The notes under the pieces are model-generated. The model ran no database searches, had not been told where the DNA came from, and saw nothing but the letters and a program-made list of their open reading frames with translations. Shown piece by piece: positions 17,601 through 27,341 of a stretch of DNA of 64,000 nt (position 1 is the stretch's first letter; each line of letters begins with the position of its first letter). This DNA is from Mycobacterium sp. Root135 (GTDB lineage Bacteria > Actinomycetota > Actinomycetes > Mycobacteriales > Mycobacteriaceae). The stretch covers positions 478,220-542,219 of the forward strand of contig NZ_LMEZ01000006.1 of NCBI RefSeq assembly GCF_001426545.1, given 5' to 3'. A program made the position numbers and the translations under genes.

Positions 17601-18008
17601 CTACCCGTCGGCGGGCGGAGACTGCTGACCGGGCAGCATGCCGCTGTCCTGGCGACGCTTGACCTCGGCGCGCAGGTAGGCGATCAGCAACCACACCGCC
17701 GCGAAGACCACGCCGATGAAGCAGATGGCCGGGTGGATGACGACCCCGCCGATCAACACCACCTGCATGCCCAGGTTGGCCTTGAGCGCCCACGGCTTGC
17801 CCTGCACGCCCGCCAGCAGGATCAGGATGCCGGTGACCCCGAGGAGGAAGCCGCCGCTGACCCACGTCAGCCCGCCGTGAGAGTTCGACACCACGGGCAG
17901 CGCAAGGAGAACCACGATGACCTCGAGGATCAGCGTGCCGGCCATGACGCCGCGGAAGCTCTTCCACGGGTCGGGTCCCACTGGTTTCTGGTCCACCGGC
18001 TCGCTCAC
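17601..18008 (-). CDS. DUF4233 membrane protein
   Basis: A 135-residue integral membrane protein with four hydrophobic segments (about residues 18-40, 48-66, 75-92, 93-112) and a polar tail. It matches the DUF4233 family that follows folC in actinobacteria (Rv2446c position). The GTG start overlaps the folC stop as GTGA. Function is unknown; the constant link to folC and ndk suggests only co-expression. Confidence 0.87.
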   Translation of the reverse strand: MSEPVDQKPVGPDPWKSFRGVMAGTLILEVIVVLLALPVVSNSHGGLTWVSGGFLLGVTGILILLAGVQGKPWALKANLGMQVVLIGGVVIHPAICFIGVVFAAVWLLIAYLRAEVKRRQDSGMLPGQQSPPADG

Positions 18009-19453
18009 GACGGGTCCCGTCCGAAGAGGGTGCGGGCGGCACCCGCGGTCACGACCGACCCGGTGATGACGATGCCGCTGCCGGAGAACGAGTCCTCGTT
18101 TCCGCTGTCCTCGGCAAGGGCGATCGCCGTTTCGATGGCGTCGGGCAATGTCTGTGCGGTGACGACGCGGTCCTGGCCGAAGTGTTCCTCGGCGCGCATG
18201 GCGAGGCCCTCGACGTCGAGGGCACGCGGTGATCCGTTGTGCGTCACCACGATCTGGTCGAAGGCGGGTTCGAGGGCGGCGAGGATGCCGTCGACGTCCT
18301 TGTCGCCCATCACCGAGACGACGCCGACCAGGTGACGAAAGTCGAACTCGTCGGCGAGCGCCTGCGTGAGCGCCGCCGCACCCGCCGGGTTGTGCGCAGC
18401 GTCGACGAACACCGTTGGCGCGCTGCGCATGCGCTCCAAGCGACCGGGGCTCGACGCGTTCGCGAAGCCCTCCCTGACGGCGTCGACGTCGAGCTGACGG
18501 TCCGCGCCGGCCCCGAAGAACGCCTCGACGGCGGCGAGGGCGAGCAGGGCGTTGTGCGCCTGGTGCTCACCGTGCAGCGGCAGGAACACCTCGGGGTACA
18601 CCCCGCCAAGTCCCTGAAGTTCGAGCAGTTGCCCGCCGATGGCGACCTGACGGCGGAGCACCGCAAACTCGGAACCCTCCCGCGCGACTGCGGCGTCGGC
18701 CCGAACCGCTTCTGCAAGAACGACTTCCATCGCCTCGGGGGTCTGCTGACCGATGATCGCCACGGTGCTCAGGTCGACGTCGGGGGCGACGGGATCGGGC
18801 AACCGCTTGACGATGATGCCGGCCTTCTCGCCGGCGATCTCGGCGATGGTGTCCCCGAGGTAGTCGGTGTGGTCCAAGCCGATGGGCGTGATGATCACCA
18901 CGGGCGCGTCGACGACGTTGGTGGCGTCCCACCGGCCGCCGAGGCCGACCTCGATGACGGCGACGTCGACCGGCGCGTCGGCGAACGCCGCGAACGCCAT
19001 CGCCGTGACGACCTCGAACTTGCTCATGCGGGGGCCGCCGGTCGCCTCGGATTGCTGGTCGACGAGTTCGACGAAGGGTTCCAGCTCGCGGTAGGTCTCG
19101 ACGTAGAGGGCCGGGGTGATGGGCTTGCCGTCGATGGAGATGCGCTCCACGGCCGACTGCAAATGCGGGCTGGTCGTGCGACCGGTCCGGCGATGCAGCG
19201 CCGTCAGCAGCGAGTCGACGATCCTGGTGACCGACGTCTTGCCGTTGGTCCCGGCGACGTGGATCGTCGGGTACGCCCGCTGAGGCGAGCCGAGCAGCTC
19301 CATCAGTGCCGATATCCGCGCCGTGCTCGGCTCGATCTTGGTCTCGGGCCAGCGCTGGTCGAGCAGGTGCTCGACCTGGAGCAGCGCCGCGATTTCACCG
19401 GGTGTCGGCTCAGGAGTGGGTTCGGGTGTCGGCTCGCCCGTCGGCTCGGTCAT
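18005..19453 (-). CDS. folC: folylpolyglutamate synthase / dihydrofolate synthase
   Basis: Adds glutamate to dihydropteroate and to folates with ATP. The 482-residue Mur-ligase-like protein has the P-loop VAGTNGKTSVTR at about residue 60, TTSPHLQSAVERI, and HTDYLGDTIAEIAGEKAGI. The first residues include an unusual PEPTPEPTP run that is probably a flexible leader. The ATG overlaps the valS stop as ATGA and the stop overlaps the next gene as GTGA, so translation is coupled through three genes. Confidence 0.96.
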   Translation of the reverse strand: MTEPTGEPTPEPTPEPTPGEIAALLQVEHLLDQRWPETKIEPSTARISALMELLGSPQRAYPTIHVAGTNGKTSVTRIVDSLLTALHRRTGRTTSPHLQSAVERISIDGKPITPALYVETYRELEPFVELVDQQSEATGGPRMSKFEVVTAMAFAAFADAPVDVAVIEVGLGGRWDATNVVDAPVVIITPIGLDHTDYLGDTIAEIAGEKAGIIVKRLPDPVAPDVDLSTVAIIGQQTPEAMEVVLAEAVRADAAVAREGSEFAVLRRQVAIGGQLLELQGLGGVYPEVFLPLHGEHQAHNALLALAAVEAFFGAGADRQLDVDAVREGFANASSPGRLERMRSAPTVFVDAAHNPAGAAALTQALADEFDFRHLVGVVSVMGDKDVDGILAALEPAFDQIVVTHNGSPRALDVEGLAMRAEEHFGQDRVVTAQTLPDAIETAIALAEDSGNEDSFSGSGIVITGSVVTAGAARTLFGRDPS

Positions 19454-22116
19454 GACAGGCCGGCGAGCCGGGCGGTGATCCGCTCGACCTCTTCCCCGGC
19501 GACCTGCTGCCGGGTCCGGATCTTGTCGACGACGGCGTCGGGCGCCTTGGCCAGGAACTCCTCGTTGCCGAGCTTGGCGGTGGTCTGCGCAAGGTCCTTC
19601 TGCGCGACGGCGAGGTCCTTCTCCAGCCGTTTGCGCTCGGCGGCCACGTCGACGGTGCCGGAGGTGTCGAGCTCGACGAGCACCATCCCGTTGGACAACC
19701 GGACTTCGACCGCGGCCGACGGCGTGAACCCGTCCTCGGGCTCGGTCAGCCACGCCAGCGAGGTGACGGCCGCGACCTGCGTCGACACGTCGGCCTCCGC
19801 GATGCCGACGAGACGCGCAGGCACCCGCTGCCGATCGTTGAGGCCCTGGTCGCTGCGGAACCTGCGCACCTCGGTGACGAGCTTCTGCATGTCCGCGACG
19901 CGCCGACCGGCCACGGCGTCGAGGGCGTACCCCGACGGCTGCGGCCAGTCCGCGATCACCACCGATTCCTGCCCGGTCAGCGTCTTCCACAGCGTCTCGG
20001 TGACGAACGGCATCACGGGATGCAGCAGCTTGAGCAGACTGTCGAGCACGGTCGCCAGCACGGCGTTCGTGGGACCGTCCGGCCGCTCGGCCAGCTGAAC
20101 CTTGGCCAGCTCGAGGTACCAGTCACAGAACTCGTCCCACGCGAAGTGGTAGAGCGATTCGCAGGCCCGGCTGAACTCGTAGCGGTCGAAGGCCGAATCC
20201 ACTTCGGCCCGAACCTCTTCCAGCCTGCCGAGGATCCAGCGGTCGGCGTCGGTCAGCTCGTCGGCGCCGGGCAGCGGAGCTAGAGCCGCCCCGTTCATCA
20301 ACGCGAACTTGGTGGCGTTGAACAGCTTGGTGGCGAAGTTGCGCGAGGCGCGGGCGTAGTCCTCGCCGATCGACATGTCGCCGCCGGGATTGGCGCCGCG
20401 GGCCAGGGTGAACCGCAGCGCGTCGGCGCCGTAGGTGTCGACCCAGTCCAACGGGTCGATGCCGTTGCCCTTGGACTTGCTCATCTTGCGGCCGAACTCG
20501 TCGCGGATCAGACCGTGCAGGAAGACGTTCTCGAACGGCACCTGCGGGGCGCGGGTGCCGCCGGCGGTGATCGCGTCGTCGTCGCCGACGAAGGTGCCGA
20601 ACATCATCATCCTGGCCACCCAGAAGAAGATGATGTCGTAACCGGTGACGAGAACGCTTGTCGGATAGAACTTGTCGAGTTCCGGGGTGCGGTCGGGCCA
20701 GCCCATCGTGGAGAACGGCCACAGCGCCGAGGAGAACCACGTGTCCAGCACGTCGGGGTCCTGCTCCCACCCCTCGGGTGGCGTCTCGTCCGGTCCGACG
20801 CAGACCTTCTCGCCGTTCGGGCCGTGCCAGACCGGGATCCGGTGACCCCACCACAGCTGACGCGAGATGCACCAGTCGTGCATGTCGTCCACCCACGCGA
20901 ACCAGCGCGGCTCGAGGCTGGCGGGGTGAATCACGGTGTCGCCGTTGCGCACTGCGTCACCCGCCGCCTTGGCCAGCGATTCGACGCGCACCCACCACTG
21001 CAGGCTCAGCCGCGGCTCGATGGGCTCGCCACTGCGCTCGGAGTGGCCGACGCTGTGCAGATAGGGCCGCTTCTCCTCGACGATGCGGCCCTCGGCAGCG
21101 AGCGCCTCCCGCACGGCGACGCGCGCGTCGAAGCGGTCCATCCCGTCGAACCGGGTTCCGGTGCCTGCGATGCGGCCCTTCGTGTCCATGATCGACGGCA
21201 TCGGCAAGTTGTGCCGGACGCCGATCTCGAAGTCGTTCGGATCGTGCGCGGGCGTGACCTTGACTGCGCCAGTGCCGAATTCGGGGTCGACGTGTGCGTC
21301 GGCGACGACGATCATCTGGGTGTCCAGGAACGGGTGGGGCAGACTCTGGCCGACCAACGCACGGTACCGGTCGTCGTCGGGGTGCACGGCGATAGCGGTG
21401 TCACCGAGCATCGTCTCGACCCGCGTGGTGGCCACCACCACATGTGGCTGCGCGTCGTCCATCGACCCGTACCGGAAGGAGACCAGCTCACCCTCGACGT
21501 CGGAGTACTTGACCTCGAGGTCGGAGATCGCCGTCTGCAGGACCGGTGACCAGTTGACCAGCCGCTCGGCCTGATAGATCAGGTTCGCGTCGTAGAGCCG
21601 CTTGAAGATGGTGCGCACGGCGCGGGACAGGCCCTCGTCCATGGTGAAGCGGTCGCGGCTCCAGTCGACGCCGTCACCGATGCGGCGCATCTGCCCGCCG
21701 ATCGTGCCGCCGGATTCGCGCTTCCAGTCCCACACCTTGTCGACGAACAGCTCGCGGCCGAAGTCTTCCTTGGTCTTGCCGTCGACGGCGAGCTGCTTCT
21801 CCACCACGCTCTGGGTGGCGATGCCGGCGTGGTCCATGCCCGGCAGCCACAGCACCTCGTAGCCCTGCATGCGCTTGCGCCGGGCCAGCGCGTCCATCAG
21901 CGTGTGGTCGAGGGCATGGCCCATGTGCAGGCTGCCCGTCACGTTCGGCGGCGGCAGGACGATCGAGTAGGGCGGCTTTTCGCTCGACGGATCGGCGGTG
22001 AAGTAGCCCGCGTCGACCCAGCCCTGGTACAGCTCGGTCTCTACCGCGGCCGGATCCCACGACTTGGGTAGGGCTTGCACCCCTGGGCTATCTGCGGATT
22101 TCGGGCTGACGGTCAC
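19450..22116 (-). CDS. valS: valyl-tRNA synthetase
   Basis: Charges tRNA-Val, with editing of threonine. The 888-residue class I synthetase has NVTGSLHMGHALD (HIGH signature) near residue 60, KMSKSKGNG (KMSKS) near residue 540, a connective editing domain between, and a C-terminal coiled coil (AAERKRLEKDLAVAQKDLAQ). The GTG at 22116 gives MTVSPKSADSPGVQALPKSWDP. Longer readings into the next gene are frame artefacts of high GC. It heads the valS-folC-DUF4233-ndk run. Confidence 0.97.
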   Translation of the reverse strand: MTVSPKSADSPGVQALPKSWDPAAVETELYQGWVDAGYFTADPSSEKPPYSIVLPPPNVTGSLHMGHALDHTLMDALARRKRMQGYEVLWLPGMDHAGIATQSVVEKQLAVDGKTKEDFGRELFVDKVWDWKRESGGTIGGQMRRIGDGVDWSRDRFTMDEGLSRAVRTIFKRLYDANLIYQAERLVNWSPVLQTAISDLEVKYSDVEGELVSFRYGSMDDAQPHVVVATTRVETMLGDTAIAVHPDDDRYRALVGQSLPHPFLDTQMIVVADAHVDPEFGTGAVKVTPAHDPNDFEIGVRHNLPMPSIMDTKGRIAGTGTRFDGMDRFDARVAVREALAAEGRIVEEKRPYLHSVGHSERSGEPIEPRLSLQWWVRVESLAKAAGDAVRNGDTVIHPASLEPRWFAWVDDMHDWCISRQLWWGHRIPVWHGPNGEKVCVGPDETPPEGWEQDPDVLDTWFSSALWPFSTMGWPDRTPELDKFYPTSVLVTGYDIIFFWVARMMMFGTFVGDDDAITAGGTRAPQVPFENVFLHGLIRDEFGRKMSKSKGNGIDPLDWVDTYGADALRFTLARGANPGGDMSIGEDYARASRNFATKLFNATKFALMNGAALAPLPGADELTDADRWILGRLEEVRAEVDSAFDRYEFSRACESLYHFAWDEFCDWYLELAKVQLAERPDGPTNAVLATVLDSLLKLLHPVMPFVTETLWKTLTGQESVVIADWPQPSGYALDAVAGRRVADMQKLVTEVRRFRSDQGLNDRQRVPARLVGIAEADVSTQVAAVTSLAWLTEPEDGFTPSAAVEVRLSNGMVLVELDTSGTVDVAAERKRLEKDLAVAQKDLAQTTAKLGNEEFLAKAPDAVVDKIRTRQQVAGEEVERITARLAGLS

Positions 22117-22148
22117 CTCGACAGTGTAGGAACTCCCGGCGAGCTGAC

Positions 22149-22172
22149 ATAAAAGCCCCCGACGACGGGCCC
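22149..22172 (-). terminator. intrinsic terminator after the saccharopine-dehydrogenase-like gene
   Basis: On the minus strand, directly after the TAA stop, a GC-rich stem (GGGCCCG ... CGGGGGC) is followed by TTTTAT. This separates the gene from the valS operon downstream. Confidence 0.6.
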
Positions 22173-23426
22173 TTACAGCCGTTCGGTCTTCATCGTCACC
22201 CCTGCGCCGGGGAGGCGGGCCAGCAGTGCGTCGCCGAGCGCGGTCGCGGGTGTGAGCACGCCGCGCAGGTCGGAGAGGTCGTCGCGGTCCAGCGCTAGCG
22301 CCAGCCCGCACTCGCCCAACAACACCGACGTCGCCTTGTAGCCGGGGTCGCCCTGCTGCGACATGGTCGCCCGGTAGCGCGCCCCGCTGGTGGTCGTGGT
22401 GTAGGTCTCGACCGTGTAGTGCCCGTTCTCGCGGGCCCGCTCGCTCGGTCCGGTGCCCGGTTTCGGCAGGACGCGTTCGACCAGGCTGCGGGGCAGCTTG
22501 TCGAAGTACCGGCTGCCGAGGCCAAGCACGGCGGCGTTCGCGGCCGTGCCAAGCGCAGCCGCGACGGGCGCCACCACCGACGACCCCACGCTCATGTTCT
22601 CCGAGTACCGGAACGACCGGCCGTACGCCCAGTCGAGCAACGCGTTGCTGCGTCGGACGATTCGCGAGTTCGTCGCGCCCATGACGAACGCGCCCGTCCA
22701 GATGCCGTCCAGTTCGGGGGCGATGTCGCGCCCGCGCCGCCACGGGGTGTCGGACTGGTGGCCGAGTTCGGGCTCGGCGGCACGGTCGGTGCTGAGCGTG
22801 TACGGATCGGTCATCGCGCGGCGCGCCTCGGGATCGGTCGACGAGGTGTGCATCACTTCGATCATCGACGCCGCGGTGCCGCCCGACACGCCGCCCGCGA
22901 AGCCGCGCAGCACGAAGTTGGTCTCCCCCAGCTGGCCGGCACTGTCGGCGAGCGCCCGCTTGTAGAGCGCGTACACCGTGAGATCCGAAGGGATCGAGTC
23001 GAATCCGCACGAGTGCACGATGCGGGCACCGTTGTCGGCGGCTTCCTTCCCGAACAGGTCGGCGCTCTCCCTGATGAACATCGTCTCGCCCGTCAGGTCG
23101 GCGTAGTCCGTCCCCGCCGCCGCGCACGCGGCGACGACGGGGAGCCCGTACTTGGTGTACGGCCCGACGGTGGCGACGACCACCCGGGTGCGGGCGGCCA
23201 TGTCGTTGAGGGTGGACGGCTGGCCCGCCTCGGCTTCGATCAGCTCCCACCCGCTGGCGGCGTCGCCGAGGGATTCGCGGACGTCGCGGAGCTTGGCCAC
23301 CGATCGGCCCGCCAGCGCGATGCGCGCCGGACCGCCGGCCTTCGCCAGGTACTGCGCCGTCAACTTGCCGACGAACCCGGTCGCCCCGTAGAGCACGATG
23401 TCGAATTCACGCTGGTCTTCGGTCAT
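22173..23426 (-). CDS. saccharopine dehydrogenase-like trans-acting enoyl reductase family protein
   Basis: A 417-residue protein with an N-terminal Rossmann motif (VLYGATGFVGKLTAQYL at about residues 11-27) and the saccharopine-dehydrogenase-like fold, matching the Rv2449c position. Mycobacterial paralogues include the enoyl reductase that serves the phthiocerol polyketide synthases. The conserved SCGFDSIPSDLTVY near residue 143 is typical of this group. Whether this member reduces lipids is not shown. It ends in a strong intrinsic terminator. Confidence 0.85.
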   Translation of the reverse strand: MTEDQREFDIVLYGATGFVGKLTAQYLAKAGGPARIALAGRSVAKLRDVRESLGDAASGWELIEAEAGQPSTLNDMAARTRVVVATVGPYTKYGLPVVAACAAAGTDYADLTGETMFIRESADLFGKEAADNGARIVHSCGFDSIPSDLTVYALYKRALADSAGQLGETNFVLRGFAGGVSGGTAASMIEVMHTSSTDPEARRAMTDPYTLSTDRAAEPELGHQSDTPWRRGRDIAPELDGIWTGAFVMGATNSRIVRRSNALLDWAYGRSFRYSENMSVGSSVVAPVAAALGTAANAAVLGLGSRYFDKLPRSLVERVLPKPGTGPSERARENGHYTVETYTTTTSGARYRATMSQQGDPGYKATSVLLGECGLALALDRDDLSDLRGVLTPATALGDALLARLPGAGVTMKTERL

Positions 23427-23446
23427 GACCCCAAGCTACCGGGACG

Positions 23447-25426
23447 TCATCCGAGGGTGTCCGGACGCTCCTCGTCCTCACCGCGCAGATGGCGACCCAG
23501 AAACGCCAGGATCACCTGGTACCAGATCTTCGTGTGCTGCGGCGCGAGCACCCAGTGCCCCTCGGTCGGGAAGTACAGGAAGCGGTGCGGGCTGGTGCCG
23601 TCGTCCGCGGCCGAAAGCCCGGACCGGGTCAGCAATTCGAACCAGAGCCGAAGGCCCTCGCCGATGGGGACGCGGTAGTCCTTGTCGCCGTGGATGACGA
23701 GCGTCGGGGTGGAGATCTCGCCGACGCTGCGATGCGGCGAGTTCCGTTCGGCCATCTCGGCCGTCATCTCGCGGGCCCACCAGTAGCCGCCGTCGGTGGT
23801 GGGACCGAACTGGTCGAGCGCCCACAGGCTGGCGTGGGTGACGATCGCGTCGAACCGGTCGGTGTGACCCGCGATCCAGTTGGCCATGTACCCGCCGAAG
23901 GACCCGCCCATCGCCGCCGTGCGGGTCGCGTCGACCCTCGGGTGCCGCAACGCCTGGTCGGTGGCCGCCATCAGGTCGGTGTACGGCGCGAATCCCCATG
24001 CGCCCCAGCCGCGCTGGATGAAGTCCTGTCCATAACCGGTCGACAGCGCCGGATCGGGCATCAGAACGGCGTACCCGCGCGCGGCCAGCAGCCAGGGGTT
24101 CCAGCGCCAGTGCCAGGTGTTCCAACTGCCAAGCGGACCGCCGTGGATCCACAGCACGAGGGGCGCTGGCGCGTCACCGTCAGGAAGCACCAACCACGAC
24201 CGCACCTCGGTGCCGTCCTCGGCGACGGCCGACACGTCCACCAACTCTCCGGGCAGGGCGGGCATCTCGACGCACGGCAACACCGTGACGGTGCCGTCGC
24301 CGTCGATCCTGACGGGGTGCGGCGCAGCGGAATAGGAGCTGCGCAGCGCGAAGATCACGCGGCCGGGCGCTGGACGCACGTCGGTGTAGCTGAAGTCGTC
24401 GTGGGTCAGGCGCGTCACGGACGAGCCGGCGGGGTCGACGAGGGACACCGGCCGACGGCCCGCGTCGTCGGCGGTGACGACGAGCGCGGAGCCGTCGGTG
24501 GTCCACGCGACGGAGGCAGGCCATCGGTCCCAGTCGGCGGCCACCGTGGTGAACTCTTCGCCGAAGCGCATGTGACACAGCGTGATTCGCGGGGCCAGGT
24601 CGGGTGTCGAGTGGGACTCCCTGACGAACGCCACCGCGGAGCCGTCGGGCGAGATCGCGGGGGCGCCGAGATCGGCACCAGGGTCGTCGGCGATCGTCGT
24701 CCGCTCGCCCGTGTCGACGTCGACCCGCACCAGCAGGTGGCGGATCGAGGCGCCGGGACCGGGCACCGCCCACGACACCACGGCGAACCGACCGTCGGCG
24801 CTGAGGTCGACGTCCGCCTCGCGCAGGCCGCCACCGGGGCGGGGTGTGACGTCACGCCGACCTGCAACGTCGACGAGATGTGGCTCGGCGGGGCCGATGT
24901 CGTGATCCCAGTGCCGCACGGGATAGCCGGTGTGCAGCACCGCCGACACCTTGGTGTCCTTGCGCAGCGCCCGCAGCCGCTCGTCGTCGGCGACGTCGGC
25001 CGCCGACGGCATCAGCGGCGCGGTGACCAGCGTGACGTCGGCTGCGCGGGCCGCGTGAACCGCCTCGACGCCGCCGGCCAGATCCAGGATGGCGACGGCC
25101 TCCCCGCCACCGGCGGGCAGTCGCCACAGCGACGCAGTCGGCTCGTCGGTGCCATCGGCGCCGGGGACGTCGCGCGTGGCGATGAAGAGCAGGTCACCGG
25201 TTGCCGTGAACACCGGCGCCGACTCCCCCTTGGCGCCGCGGGTGAGGCGTCGGGCCGGCTGCTGGCCGGCGACGTCGAGTTCCCATACGGCGGTGACGTA
25301 TTCGGTGCGCTTCGCGTTCAGCTCACTGACACCTGTGACGGCCCGGGAGCCGTCCGGGGACACCGCCAGCCCGGCGACTCTCGGCAGGGCCAGGAACTCG
25401 TCGAGGTCGGAAAAGGGTGACGTCAT
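23447..25426 (-). CDS. S9-family prolyl oligopeptidase-like peptidase
   Basis: A 659-residue serine peptidase. An N-terminal beta-propeller (residues 1 to about 390; repeated SPDGSxA motifs) precedes an alpha/beta-hydrolase domain with the nucleophile in GGSFGGYMAN, the acid in HGDKDYRVP and the histidine in TEGHWVL. No signal peptide, so cytosolic. It would cleave short peptides, probably after proline or as an acylaminoacyl-peptidase. The ATG overlaps the stop of the DUF3445 gene as ATGA, making it the last gene of the N-demethylase operon. Confidence 0.9.
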   Translation of the reverse strand: MTSPFSDLDEFLALPRVAGLAVSPDGSRAVTGVSELNAKRTEYVTAVWELDVAGQQPARRLTRGAKGESAPVFTATGDLLFIATRDVPGADGTDEPTASLWRLPAGGGEAVAILDLAGGVEAVHAARAADVTLVTAPLMPSAADVADDERLRALRKDTKVSAVLHTGYPVRHWDHDIGPAEPHLVDVAGRRDVTPRPGGGLREADVDLSADGRFAVVSWAVPGPGASIRHLLVRVDVDTGERTTIADDPGADLGAPAISPDGSAVAFVRESHSTPDLAPRITLCHMRFGEEFTTVAADWDRWPASVAWTTDGSALVVTADDAGRRPVSLVDPAGSSVTRLTHDDFSYTDVRPAPGRVIFALRSSYSAAPHPVRIDGDGTVTVLPCVEMPALPGELVDVSAVAEDGTEVRSWLVLPDGDAPAPLVLWIHGGPLGSWNTWHWRWNPWLLAARGYAVLMPDPALSTGYGQDFIQRGWGAWGFAPYTDLMAATDQALRHPRVDATRTAAMGGSFGGYMANWIAGHTDRFDAIVTHASLWALDQFGPTTDGGYWWAREMTAEMAERNSPHRSVGEISTPTLVIHGDKDYRVPIGEGLRLWFELLTRSGLSAADDGTSPHRFLYFPTEGHWVLAPQHTKIWYQVILAFLGRHLRGEDEERPDTLG

Positions 25427-26409
25427 GGTCCTCCGTGTCGGCGAAGCCACGCGACGATGCGGTCGCGGTGCGGGGCAAAACCCTTGTAGTCGGCCAGGTC
25501 CTCCGGCAGCTCCTCGAGCACCGCCGCGGTGCGAAGTCGCCACGGCTCGACGGTGGCGAGGTCGCCGAGCGCCAAGAGGTAGGTGCGGATCAGGAAGCAG
25601 ACCGCGTCGGATTCCGGCAGCCTGATGAGGTGTTGCACCTCGACCCGGAGGTGGGCGAGGCGGCCAAATTCGTCGTCGTCGGCGGTGGCGGCCAGGTCCC
25701 GATCGGAGACCCACTCCGGGTAGCGCTCCAACGACTGGTCGAGGCGGCGCCCCATCGCGATCGACCAGTTGGTGCGCCGGTAGGCCTCCCCCGGTTGCAG
25801 GCGCAGGATGAAGTCGCGCGCCCTCGTGACGACGCCGCTCTCCCGCAGCCGCGGGACGGGTCCGTGGACTTCGAGGAACTCCATCCCGACGTCGAAGCCG
25901 AACGACCAGGCCGCCGCGAAGGTCACCACGCCCGCGTCGACGAAGAGGTCGCCGTCTCGCTGGTCGAGCAGGACCACGTCCTCCTGCATCTGGGCGGCGA
26001 CGTAGGCCAGCGGCTCGGCGGGAAGGGTGGATTCGTCGCCGAAGACGAAGTCCTGCACCACCCCGAGTCGGGAGTTGCGCCAGCACCAGGTGGTCCCGTC
26101 GCCGGTCAGCGACATGACGTCGGGGTAGCTCGCGGCCAGTTCCCGCATCAGGGTGAGCATCGCGTCCCAGCAGGCCGGCCGCATGTGCGGCAGGACCGCA
26201 TGGCGACCGGGGTCGGCGGCCAGGATCGTCGCCCGCTCTGCGAGCTCGACCTCGTAGTCACCGTCGACGTCGACGATCCGGTCACCCCAACCGCCGGTCT
26301 CGGTCGCCACCGCTGTACCCGCAGGCGCCAGGTTGGTGCTGTACCGATAGCTGTCACCGGTGAAGGGAAAGGGGAAGGTGGACAACGACTTCGGGGCGAC
26401 GCCGGTCAC
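25423..26409 (-). CDS. DUF3445 heme-dependent oxidative N-demethylase, heme subunit
   Basis: A 328-residue DUF3445 protein. This family includes the heme-binding PAS-like subunit of bacterial heme-dependent oxidative N-demethylase (dimethylamine monooxygenase DmmD type), which removes a methyl group from secondary amines as formaldehyde. The opening FPFPFTGDSYRYSTNLAP and the RRTNWSIAMGRRLDQSL segment are family-like. The GTG at 26409 overlaps the reductase stop as GTGA. The adjoining reductase and DmmA-like genes support the assignment. The amine used here is unknown. Confidence 0.82.
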   Translation of the reverse strand: MTGVAPKSLSTFPFPFTGDSYRYSTNLAPAGTAVATETGGWGDRIVDVDGDYEVELAERATILAADPGRHAVLPHMRPACWDAMLTLMRELAASYPDVMSLTGDGTTWCWRNSRLGVVQDFVFGDESTLPAEPLAYVAAQMQEDVVLLDQRDGDLFVDAGVVTFAAAWSFGFDVGMEFLEVHGPVPRLRESGVVTRARDFILRLQPGEAYRRTNWSIAMGRRLDQSLERYPEWVSDRDLAATADDDEFGRLAHLRVEVQHLIRLPESDAVCFLIRTYLLALGDLATVEPWRLRTAAVLEELPEDLADYKGFAPHRDRIVAWLRRHGGP

Positions 26410-27341
26410 AGCGACAGCTCCAGTGGCGTCCCGGCCGCCCGTGACACGCAGCACATCATCGATTCCCCGGTCGCCCGTTCCCGCTCGTTCAGATAGAGGT
26501 CCCTGTGCAGTATCTCGCCTGCCGCGACCGTGATGCGGCATTCACCACAGACTCCCCGCCTGCACAGGTTCGGGACGTCGACTCCGCGCGCCAGCAGGGC
26601 GGTCAACAGCGAGACACCCGACTCGACGGTGAAGGTGTCGCCGGTGACGCTCAGGTGCACGTCGAACGGCTCCCCGGGGTCGAACGCATCGGTGCCGAAG
26701 TGCTCGACGTGCACCCGGCTCGCGGGCCAGCCGAGGTCGACCGCCCGTGCGGTGACGTCGTCCATGAAGGACGTCGGGCCACACAGGTAGAGGTGGGTTC
26801 CCAGCGGCTGGTTCGACAGTGCACGCGTCAGCGCCGCGGCGAAGGACTCGCGATCGGTGAAGATCGCCGCGTCGTCGGCGAGCGTCTCGACGTCGACGAC
26901 GTGGGCACCGCAACCCGGGCGGTGGACGTAGAGCAGTTCGGCCTCGCGACCCCAGCGTCGCGCGCTGCGCAGGTGCGACACCATCGGGGTGATCCCGATT
27001 CCCGCGGCCACCAGGAGGTGCCGCGTTGCCCGCAGCACGGGTGCGAACGCGCTGCGGGGTCCGCGGGCGAGGACCGTGTCACCGACGCGCATTTCGCGAT
27101 GCAGCCACGCCGACCCACCAGAGCCGTTGGGACACAGCAGCACCGAGATCGAATAGCTGGTCGGGGCGAGACCGTCGCCGGTGAGCGAGTACGCGTTGAG
27201 TACGGGGCCGCATTGGACGACGAGGTGGCTGCCCGCGGGGTACGGGGGCAGCGGACCGCCGTCGGAACGCGCCAGGGTCACCGCGCGAACGTCCGGTATC
27301 CGGTCGTCGACTGCGACGACGACGAGCTCCAGTTCGGTCAC
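26406..27341 (-). CDS. PDR/VanB-type ferredoxin reductase, N-demethylase reductase subunit
   Basis: A 311-residue flavoprotein that passes NAD(P)H electrons to its partner oxygenase. The N-terminal half holds the flavin- and NAD-binding domains (GIGITPMVSHLRSA, LYLCGPTSFMDDV). The C-terminal domain is a plant-type 2Fe-2S ferredoxin with CRRGVCGEC and a final cysteine in MMCC. The GTG at 27341 overlaps the upstream stop as GTGA. With the DUF3445 and DmmA-like genes it forms a three-part demethylase set. Confidence 0.88.
   Translation of the reverse strand: MTELELVVVAVDDRIPDVRAVTLARSDGGPLPPYPAGSHLVVQCGPVLNAYSLTGDGLAPTSYSISVLLCPNGSGGSAWLHREMRVGDTVLARGPRSAFAPVLRATRHLLVAAGIGITPMVSHLRSARRWGREAELLYVHRPGCGAHVVDVETLADDAAIFTDRESFAAALTRALSNQPLGTHLYLCGPTSFMDDVTARAVDLGWPASRVHVEHFGTDAFDPGEPFDVHLSVTGDTFTVESGVSLLTALLARGVDVPNLCRRGVCGECRITVAAGEILHRDLYLNERERATGESMMCCVSRAAGTPLELSL

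Noticed and set aside
22117..23250. N-terminal extension of ValS
   Set aside because: The extra sequence is the saccharopine-dehydrogenase-like gene read in another frame; conserved ValS sequence begins at the GTG at 22116.
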